A stretch of 64,000 nucleotides of DNA from positions 1-64,000 of the forward strand of contig CAYQOX010000011.1 in assembly GCA_964419335.1 (NCBI GenBank). Reading direction: 5' to 3'. The notes beneath the pieces were generated by a model that was given only the letters and a program-made list of their open reading frames with translations, was not told the origin of the DNA and made no database searches. This document shows positions 58,457 to 64,000 of the stretch, one piece after another (positions within the stretch are counted from its first letter, which is position 1; every line of letters begins with the position of its first letter). The position numbers and the translations under genes were made by a program. Origin of the DNA: CAYQOX01 sp964419335 (GTDB taxonomy: Bacteria > Hinthialibacterota > Hinthialibacteria > Hinthialibacterales > Hinthialibacteraceae).

Positions 58457-58521
58457 CCAATGTACCCAGTAAATGACCCAATCCTGGGTTCTGTTTTAGT
58501 CGATAATGGAATTATCTCTCA

Positions 58522-59337
58522 TTAATAAAAAAGTCTTTCGGTATGCCAGTGGTTTTCGTCTGAGTCCCAGCGTACGATGAGGCCATCGTATCCTAGAAAG
58601 GTTTGTCCCTGGTAAAGGCGGGCGACTTCGGACTCGATATCCGTTTTAGATTTTTTTTCCATTTCAGGGTAGAAATGAACGAGAAGAATGGCTTCAGGGG
58701 CGGCATGTTTTGCGACCGTAGCGGCTTGTTCGAGATAAAGATGATAAGGGGTTTCGAGATCATAAAAGCTACATTCAAGGATGAGCAAATCCACATCGTC
58801 CCAGCGAGAAAATAAGGCCTCGCTGAATCCAGTATCGCCAGTATAGCCCACAGTTTTGCCCGATGGGGTCTTAAAAGAATACCCGCAGGCCCCTTCCGTA
58901 TGGATTGATTCTCGGGCTTCAACAATGAAGCCATTAAGTTCGAACGATTGGTGGAGAGTGATGATTTTGGGAATAAAGACTTCGTCAAAAGCTTGTTCTA
59001 GACGGACATTTTCAAGCATTCGTTGAGCTGCTTGGATGGTGTATTCGGTGCCAATAAGATCGATCTGCCCACTGGGGGTGAAACCTGGAGTGAATTTACG
59101 AGCGACATAAAGCCGGGTGAGATCGACTATATGATCAGGGTGGCAATGGGTCAACAAGATGTGGTGGATGGATCCTACGGCCTCTTCGATATCTTGGTAA
59201 TGGTTGCAGCGACGGTAAATTGCCCCGTGTCCCATATCGATTTGCAAGGTTTTATTACCGTCGGCAATTTCAAAACTGCTCTGGGTAAACTGGCCGGAAG
59301 AGGCGGATCCACATCCAAAAACACGCCATTCAACCAT
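58522..59337 (-). CDS. MBL-fold hydrolase, RNase Z-like
   Basis: A 271-residue metallo-beta-lactamase-fold protein with THCHPDH (His64, His66, Asp68, His69), later VGYTGDTGFSE and a final LLVHFYPEME, which together form the di-metal site. The N-terminus starts with FGCGSASSGQFTQSS. The overall plan is RNase Z/arylsulfatase-like, but I do not see the exosite needed for tRNA 3'-end processing, so substrate is undetermined. It sits outside the skew-inverted block, right at its border. Confidence 0.85.
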   Translation of the reverse strand: MVEWRVFGCGSASSGQFTQSSFEIADGNKTLQIDMGHGAIYRRCNHYQDIEEAVGSIHHILLTHCHPDHIVDLTRLYVARKFTPGFTPSGQIDLIGTEYTIQAAQRMLENVRLEQAFDEVFIPKIITLHQSFELNGFIVEARESIHTEGACGYSFKTPSGKTVGYTGDTGFSEALFSRWDDVDLLILECSFYDLETPYHLYLEQAATVAKHAAPEAILLVHFYPEMEKKSKTDIESEVARLYQGQTFLGYDGLIVRWDSDENHWHTERLFY

Positions 59338-59433
59338 TCCGTTAACTCCTTACGATTTTTTTTGAAAAAGGTAAAACAACAAAAGATTTTCTATCTTATC
59401 ATAAGAATTCAAGGTAGAAAACCATACTAGATT

Positions 59434-60447
59434 TCATTGGCTTGGGGTGAAAAACTCCGAATCTAGTTGCCATAGTTCCAAGCGGTCAATCCAGATGACG
59501 GAGTCATTCTCTTTTCCTAAGAGTTGAATCACAGGGGTCCATATTTCATCTTCTTCGGGTGAATAGAGTGTATGAAGGCGTTTTTCGTTTTCAGCGTGAT
59601 TTCTTGTATTGGCTTGATGGCTTACATGGAGGGAACCATCCAAATTACTGTTTTCTTCAAGGTTTCCTTTTAGTCCCGCAAGCCAAACTGCCGCGTTGCC
59701 GCTTTCTGCTTGGAAGATCAATTTCATCATAATTGCGCCGGTTGCGTTTTCGATAGGGGGATCGGCGTATAAAAAAACAATCTGGTCACGATCGGCTTCG
59801 ATTTTTAAGCCTTTGCGATCGAGCGAAGATTCTAGGCGGTTCTCGGGCAGGAGGTCAAGGCTTGGCTCACCGGGCGAGAGTTCGGTAAAGCCACCGGACA
59901 TGTGCAGCCATCCATTTTCTTCTAAAGTTGAATAACGAAAGTCGTAGACTCGCAAGAGTATTGGTTCATGAATTTCGGTGGGGGGATTATTGATTTCAAT
60001 ATTTAAGGTGCCCGAGGTGTTGGTTAATTCTGAGCCTTGTTCATCAAAAAGTTGGATCTCACCGAGGTTGATTTGTGCCTGTCCTATACCGAGCTCATGG
60101 ACACGTAGCGGGAATGAAAAAAAAGCTCCGGAATCTACGTTAGTTAAGTTGCTTGCATGAGCAAAGCTGATATGTAAAGTACCAGGTTCTTGTGAATTAT
60201 AAGCCAAGGAAAAACCATTTAATTCAGAGTTGAGCGTCGGTTCTCCGTCTAAAGTGAGTAAGGGCGTAGGATATTGGATTGTGAATTGGCCGCCCGCGAT
60301 CCCATTTCTATTGTTGCTTCCTACAACGACTGAAAAGGTTTCACCCGCTTGGGGATTTTGATTGCTAACAAGAAAATTCACTAAGCGGGGGGCAGCCTCA
60401 ACTTGAATAACGAATAATGAAATAAGCAGTAAGAGCATCGATCTCAT
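59434..60447 (-). CDS. Exported protein with cohesin-like domain
   Basis: The ATG at 60447 has AGGAG 7 nt upstream and is preferred to the upstream in-frame codon; 337 residues. The signal peptide is LLLLISLFVIQVEAA. Residues ~25-155 resemble a cohesin module: NQNPQAGETFSVVVGSNN, a strand rich in Gly, GGQFTIQYPTPLLTLDGEP and a FFSFPLRVHELGIGQAQINLG strand. The second half is a beta-rich, acidic domain of unknown type with a DUF-like jelly-roll pattern. Cohesins bind dockerins by calcium-dependent contacts; a dockerin-like EF-hand occurs in the M15-like protein at 41477, but no direct link is shown. Confidence 0.72.
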   Translation of the reverse strand: MRSMLLLLISLFVIQVEAAPRLVNFLVSNQNPQAGETFSVVVGSNNRNGIAGGQFTIQYPTPLLTLDGEPTLNSELNGFSLAYNSQEPGTLHISFAHASNLTNVDSGAFFSFPLRVHELGIGQAQINLGEIQLFDEQGSELTNTSGTLNIEINNPPTEIHEPILLRVYDFRYSTLEENGWLHMSGGFTELSPGEPSLDLLPENRLESSLDRKGLKIEADRDQIVFLYADPPIENATGAIMMKLIFQAESGNAAVWLAGLKGNLEENSNLDGSLHVSHQANTRNHAENEKRLHTLYSPEEDEIWTPVIQLLGKENDSVIWIDRLELWQLDSEFFTPSQ

Positions 60448-60725
60448 GACAATATCTCCTAAAGAGGATAAAATTAAAGCGAATAAACTCATCGATGAAA
60501 GGCAACCACGATCTTATCCTCATTGTATCTCAACCATTCGCAAAAGAACGATTTGTATACTATAGCAAAATTTGGAAAAAGTGATGCTGGTTTGAGTCGT
60601 ATAAATATTGGTTGCGAAGGGTTATTGGTATCTTTCAGCCTCTTTTTTCTATTCATCTCATGTAGACTGGTGGCTAGGGCTTTCTATCCAATCAAAAAAA
60701 AATAAAAAAAATTTTGAAGAGATAC
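60448..60725. other. Intergenic region before tRNA-Asp
   Basis: No gene is supported. A 60-codon plus-strand ORF at 60523-60705 has no ribosome site and low-complexity ends and was rejected. The region contains T-rich runs, and it ends in the tRNA promoter. Confidence 0.5.
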
Positions 60726-60760
60726 TTGACCAAAGGGAGTTTATTGAGTACATTTATAAT
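60726..60760 (+). promoter_or_regulatory. Candidate tRNA-Asp promoter
   Basis: TTGACC (60726-60731) and TACATT (60749-60754) are spaced 17 bp, and TATAAT (60755-60760) follows immediately. TTGACC-17-TACATT fits the TTGACA-17-TACACT pair seen before the PilZ-like gene. The start of transcription would be a few nt before the mature tRNA 5' end. Confidence 0.5.
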
Positions 60761-60778
60761 CGCATAAGTTAATAAAAA

Positions 60779-60853
60779 GGGGCCGTAGTTCAGTTTGGTT
60801 AGAATGCCTGACTGTCGATCAGGAGGTCGCGAGTTCGAGTCTCGTCGGCCCCG
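60779..60853 (+). tRNA. tRNA-Asp (anticodon GUC)
   Basis: 75 nt with acceptor stem GGGGCCG/CGGCCCC, discriminator G, D-arm AGTTCAG..., anticodon stem CCTGA/TCAGG with loop CTGTCGA (anticodon GTC), variable loop and T-arm GAGTTCGAGTCTC. The 3' CCA is not encoded and must be added by a tRNA nucleotidyltransferase. A run of T follows at once (GTTTTTTTT) and can end the transcript. Confidence 0.97.
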
Positions 60854-60892
60854 TTTTTTTTATAAGCGGATTTTTTAAAGCCACTTTCGTCA

Positions 60893-60904
60893 ACGAAATT
60901 TCGT
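60893..60904. repeat. 12-bp palindrome with a third half-site
   Basis: ACGAAATTTCGT is a perfect palindrome, and TTTCGT also occurs 7 bp to the left, so three TTTCGT/ACGAAA half-sites lie in a 20-bp region. It may be an operator. No regulator can be named. Confidence 0.35.
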
Positions 60905-61084
60905 CTCTCATCACCTTCCTCTCTCTTTCATACGCGCCATAGAACAAAATTTTCCAGAGAATAAAAGAATTTTTCAATTTATGGATTTATTTTATCGAAT
61001 CAACGAATATTATCTTTGGTGCAAGAGTAGAAAAGAGAAGAAAAGCAGAGTTAAAGATTTAGGTGCAAATTTTGGAATTTAAAC

Positions 61085-61113
61085 TTGACATTGAAATTCT
61101 AATAACTTACACT
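61085..61113 (+). promoter_or_regulatory. Candidate sigma-70 promoter of the PilZ-like gene
   Basis: TTGACA (61085-61090) is a perfect -35, and TACACT (61108-61113) is a good -10 after exactly 17 bp. The start codon lies ~150 nt downstream, leaving a long 5' leader that contains no evident riboswitch. Confidence 0.55.
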
Positions 61114-61260
61114 TAGGTGAAATTGCTTGATTTTAATTCTTGGGGAATCGCTGGATCACTATTTGTTTTTGTATTTTATTGATAAATTCTTCCTTGGAAG
61201 CATTGGAGCTCAACTGATTTTTTGAATTTCTATAAAAGCTCGTGACAATGGAGGAATAAA

Positions 61261-61683
61261 ATGTATTCAGGACAAACAAAAGGGGAGGCTTATGTTCCCC
61301 GATTGCGTGTGAAGTATCCTGCGGTTGTTCATATTAATAAAGTTCATGATCCACCCCTCGAAATTGAAGGTGAAATAACTTGCTTTAGTATTACCTCCCT
61401 GCATTTTTGTTGTGACAGTAAAGTACCTATCCCTTCAAGCGGAACGATCAAATTCGCGTTAGATAACCAACAATCTCCCCTAGAAGTTCAGATCGAATGT
61501 GTATCCCGTGTTGAGTTGCAAAAAAGTTTTTGGTCTTGGCGTTCTCTTCCTAAATATGAGATACGTCTATCATTAGGCCAAAATTCGCGTGATGCAGAGG
61601 ATCGATACCAACATTTTATCCACCGAGTGTTTTTTGGGGATAAGTGTGTACCATCTACCGAGGATGATACTCTTTTCGTTTGA
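61261..61683 (+). CDS. PilZ-like domain protein
   Basis: A 140-residue protein. The N-terminal YVPRLRVKYPAVVHI recalls the RxxxR start of PilZ c-di-GMP-binding domains, and the beta-barrel pattern (GEITCFSITSLHF, SGTIKFAL, YEIRLSLG) is similar. The D/NxSxxG motif is replaced by FSITSLH, so direct c-di-GMP binding is doubtful. Function is open. GGAGG lies near the start. It may be a degenerate PilZ domain used as a structural adaptor. It converges with mutM. Confidence 0.62.
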   Translation: MYSGQTKGEAYVPRLRVKYPAVVHINKVHDPPLEIEGEITCFSITSLHFCCDSKVPIPSSGTIKFALDNQQSPLEVQIECVSRVELQKSFWSWRSLPKYEIRLSLGQNSRDAEDRYQHFIHRVFFGDKCVPSTEDDTLFV

Positions 61684-61715
61684 TTTAGCCAAAGAAGTTT
61701 GTTAATCGACTCTAA

Positions 61716-62531
61716 TCATTTTTGGCAAAATGGGCAGAAATGGGTGCTTCGGCCACCTAAGATTATTTTTTTGATTTCTTTCCTACAAAGATGGCAAGGT
61801 GTGCCTTCTTTTCCATAAACACGATGTTTATGTTGAAACTCACCCAGGCTACCATCTAATTTCATAAAATTATCGGTTGAGGAACCGCCCGCGGCTATGG
61901 ATTCATCCATCACTCGTCTAAGCGCGTGCAGTAATTTTTTGGCTTCTTGGAATCGAATTTCTTTACAGGGTCGGCCGGGATGGATACGTGCGCGGAAGAG
62001 CGCTTCATCGGCGTAAATGTTCCCAACACCAGATATAAGGTGTTGATCGAGCAAAAGGGATTTGATGGGGCGTTGTCGATTATCTAGAATAAGTGCGAAT
62101 TCTCTTAGATTAAGTTCATAAGGATCAGGGGCTAATTTTTGAATTGAGGGGTAATTGTGTAAGGCGTTTCTTTCTATGATCGCTGCGAGACCAAAACGTC
62201 GAGGATCCCAATGGCGAAGTTCAAATGATTTCTGCTGGAAATGGATGATGAGATGAGTGTGCTTTTCAAGCGGCTCATGGCTTGGAAGTAGTAATAGCCG
62301 ACCACTCATCCCTAGGTGATGGATCAAGACAAGGTCATTACAAAGGAAAATCGTGAGAAATTTTCCCTTACGTTGAATGTCTTCGATTTTACCTCCGGCC
62401 ACGTGGGGGAGCAAAGAATGGCCGGAGTGAAGATAATCTTCGCGAAGGAGATTATATGTACGAATCCGGTAGCCGGTAATCCGTTTCTCTAAAGCTCGCC
62501 GGATTGTTTCGACTTCAGGCAGTTCGGGCAT
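61716..62531 (-). CDS. mutM: Formamidopyrimidine-DNA glycosylase
   Basis: MutM/Fpg (271 residues) removes oxidised purines and nicks at the abasic site. The catalytic start is PELPEVETIRRALEK (Pro1 after Met removal, Glu2). The conserved Lys is in RKGKFL near residue 55. The helix-two-turn-helix region is SGVGNIYADEALFRA. The C-terminal zinc finger is CHLCRKEI and HFCPFCQK. The ATG overlaps the TAA of moeA by one-base spacing (TAAGATG), so they are translationally coupled. Confidence 0.96.
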   Translation of the reverse strand: MPELPEVETIRRALEKRITGYRIRTYNLLREDYLHSGHSLLPHVAGGKIEDIQRKGKFLTIFLCNDLVLIHHLGMSGRLLLLPSHEPLEKHTHLIIHFQQKSFELRHWDPRRFGLAAIIERNALHNYPSIQKLAPDPYELNLREFALILDNRQRPIKSLLLDQHLISGVGNIYADEALFRARIHPGRPCKEIRFQEAKKLLHALRRVMDESIAAGGSSTDNFMKLDGSLGEFQHKHRVYGKEGTPCHLCRKEIKKIILGGRSTHFCPFCQK

Positions 62532-62532
62532 C

Positions 62533-63765
62533 TTAATAGGAATTCATCGATAGATATTCGACGACTGAAAATTCTTTAAATGTATAGACATCCGCCGGGA
62601 GAATAGCGAAGCCATCCGCGCCTACCATAGATGTTAGCATGCCCGAGCCTTGTCGATCTAAGGGGAAAGCGATCGGCATCCCGTTGGGAGAGTGGGATAA
62701 GCGGCAGCGGACAAAATGGGTACGCTCCCCGGGATTATGGAGTAACTTTCCAATCCGTGCAAATTCGACTTGATTGCGCCAGGGATTTCGTCCCATCCAG
62801 CGGCGAATTGCGGGCTTAATCATCAAGTGAAAACAGGTTAAGCCAGAAACGACGTTGCCCGGTAAGCCAAAGATATAACGATTCGATTTTTGTCCAAAAA
62901 AGAGAGGTTTACCGGGTTTAACAGCAATTTTATGAAAAAGTTTTTGAATTCCACAATCTTGGAAGGCTTGGGGTAAGTAATCACGTTCGCCGGCTGAGAC
63001 TCCTCCCGAAGTAATAAGAAAGTCGGCTTGAGTCAAACCCGTCTCAATTTTTTTTTGCAGCACGGTAGGATTATCTTTAACGATGCCAAGGTTAATTACC
63101 TGGCAGCCCATGCGTTGGGCTTCGGCACGTAAGGTGTAAGTGTTGACATTTCGGATTTGGTAGGACTGTTGCTTCTCTTCTGGTTCAACAATCTCATCGC
63201 CTGTAACCATAAGAGCGACTACCGGGGGTTTTCGTACGTTAACGTAGGTGATTCCTTGATTCGCAAGCACCCCCTGTTCGAGGTGATTAATTTTTTGACC
63301 AAGAGAGAGCAGCTTATCACCTTGTTTATGTTCCTCCCCTTGGCAGCGAATGTTTTCTCCTGCGCGTACAGAATGAAAAATTTGAACGTTGTCGCCATGG
63401 AAAGCGGTGTCTTCTACTTTCACAACCGCGTCAGCTCCTTCGGGTAGTGCAGCGCCGGTCATGATTTTGACGGTGCTTTTTTCCGGTAATGAAGAATGAT
63501 GTTGCGGATCTCCAGCATAGGTTTTATCGATAATCTTTAAAATCGCAGGATTCTCTGGAGTGGCAGAAGCAACCTCTTGGGCGTGGACAGCATACCCGTC
63601 CATGGCGGAATTGGAAAAGGAGGGCATATCTTCCTGGGCAAATACATCTTCTGCTAAAGCAGAAAAAAAACTATCCCGCCAGGAAAGTTGAGATGGAGGA
63701 GCTAGTTCGATCGTTTCTTCAATGATTTGCAAAGCCTCTCGATAGGATAACAAGTTATGGGACAT
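62533..63765 (-). CDS. moeA: Molybdopterin molybdotransferase MoeA
   Basis: MoeA (410 residues) inserts molybdate into molybdopterin-AMP. The family marks are MDGYAVHAQEV near residue 57, MTGAALPEGADAVVKVED near 105, GGVSAGERDYLPQ near 264 and the LPGNVVSG loop near 303. A C-terminal beta-barrel (domain IV) follows. It is coupled to mutM. No other molybdenum cofactor gene or molybdoenzyme is in the window. Confidence 0.95.
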   Translation of the reverse strand: MSHNLLSYREALQIIEETIELAPPSQLSWRDSFFSALAEDVFAQEDMPSFSNSAMDGYAVHAQEVASATPENPAILKIIDKTYAGDPQHHSSLPEKSTVKIMTGAALPEGADAVVKVEDTAFHGDNVQIFHSVRAGENIRCQGEEHKQGDKLLSLGQKINHLEQGVLANQGITYVNVRKPPVVALMVTGDEIVEPEEKQQSYQIRNVNTYTLRAEAQRMGCQVINLGIVKDNPTVLQKKIETGLTQADFLITSGGVSAGERDYLPQAFQDCGIQKLFHKIAVKPGKPLFFGQKSNRYIFGLPGNVVSGLTCFHLMIKPAIRRWMGRNPWRNQVEFARIGKLLHNPGERTHFVRCRLSHSPNGMPIAFPLDRQGSGMLTSMVGADGFAILPADVYTFKEFSVVEYLSMNSY

Positions 63766-64000
63766 ATAATTTGTCTTTCCTTATCTATTCGATAACCTAT
63801 AAATTGAGTATAAATTCTCTTTGGAATGAAAAGAATGGGCAAGGGGCGAGGCTTTTCCTTGACAGCGGAAGCAAAGCAAAGAGAATACATGGTAATTATG
63901 ATCTTTTTTCTCTCATTATAAGATGGGTTAGACTCGAATGAGTACTTAGCCCGAGAACGAATTCTATACATGCATAAGGCTATTTCATGAATACCAATAT

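Larger units (their letters stand above)
60854..61260. other. Intergenic region between tRNA-Asp and PilZ-like gene
   Basis: Apart from the T-run after the tRNA, this 407-bp gap has a 12-bp palindrome (ACGAAATTTCGT) with a neighbouring half site and the promoter for the PilZ-like gene. A 33-codon ORF at ~60980 lacks a ribosome site and was rejected. Confidence 0.5.

Noticed and set aside
60523..60705. 60-codon plus-strand ORF before tRNA-Asp
   Set aside because: No ribosome site, low-complexity end and overlap with the tRNA upstream region; looks like chance.
60779..60853. tRNA-Asp as an attachment site of an integrated element
   Set aside because: No integrase gene, no direct repeat of the tRNA 3' end and only ordinary chromosomal genes on both sides.
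60981..61082. 33-codon ORF between tRNA-Asp and the PilZ-like gene
   Set aside because: No Shine-Dalgarno sequence and no recognisable features.
63987..64000. ATG with AAGG 9 nt upstream at the right edge, possible start of a gene running out of the window
   Set aside because: Only four complete codons and a partial fifth are visible, so no protein can be judged.

Overview
The window (64 kb, moderate to low G+C) looks like chromosomal DNA of a diderm bacterium from a poorly characterised phylum. The clues are scattered type IV pilin/pseudopilin paralogs, three twin-arginine Gfo/Idh/MocA oxidoreductases, a CotH/lamin-tail protein, a GH127 enzyme, a K+-type membrane pyrophosphatase, an entericidin-like lipoprotein and a Lys/Ser/Thr-rich histone-like protein. 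This combination recalls Sumerlaeota, Hydrogenedentota or PVC-related genomes. That placement is an inference from gene content only. I saw no insertion sequence, prophage, CRISPR array or rRNA; there is one tRNA (Asp, GUC).

Layout. 0.3-4.9 kb (minus): a proteostasis cluster, htrA-grpE-dnaK-fmdB. 5.2-7.9 kb: lipA (+) facing cysI (-). 8-11 kb: a divergent pair of Tat-signal proteins, a Gfo/Idh oxidoreductase and a DegT-type aminotransferase. 11.2-12.4 kb: a degenerate HD-GYP protein. 12.4-18.3 kb (minus): two very large secreted proteins, probably glycan-active. 18.6-23.2 kb (+): truA, then four prepilin-like genes with a DinB-family gene among them. 23.4-30.8 kb (+): a glycosyltransferase, a GlmU-like uridylyltransferase, rplY, pth, hppA and a MEMO/AmmeMemoRadiSam-B protein. 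30.9-32.1 kb: a MerR regulator, two candidate micro-ORFs and the histone-like gene. 32.4-37.6 kb (+): murA between two polytopic membrane proteins. 37.6-41.4 kb (minus): an entericidin/lectin-like lipoprotein pair, an MFS transporter, a DUF5989 protein and holB. 41.5-48.9 kb: an M15-like peptidase with an inserted EF-hand, a fifth prepilin, GH127, a CotH/lamin-tail protein and a secreted hypothetical. 49.2-55.4 kb: a sugar-acid module (GntP-type permease, sugar isomerase/epimerase, two Tat Gfo/Idh proteins) with a sixth prepilin. 55.6-59.3 kb: two MBL-fold hydrolases, a nitroreductase and a DJ-1/PfpI protein. 59.4-63.8 kb: a cohesin-like secreted protein, tRNA-Asp, a PilZ-like protein, and the coupled genes moeA-mutM.

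How the genes fit together. Housekeeping genes (translation, cell wall, DNA repair, cofactors, protein quality control) are interleaved with secreted and exported carbohydrate-related functions. Most transcription units end in clear hairpin terminators. The most notable observations are: a family of six pilin-like proteins sharing a C-terminal Y-x-x-[ST]-N-G-x-x-S-x-G-[DE] signature; a block of about 9.4 kb (about 49.05-58.49 kb) whose GC skew is opposite to the rest of the window; a MurA with Asp in place of the catalytic Cys; an EF-hand loop inside an M15-like peptidase; and a micro-ORF pair with a consensus Shine-Dalgarno sequence beside the MerR gene. No single gene set here proves a new system. 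The pilin family and the secreted 946/995-residue pair are the best candidates for undescribed biology.
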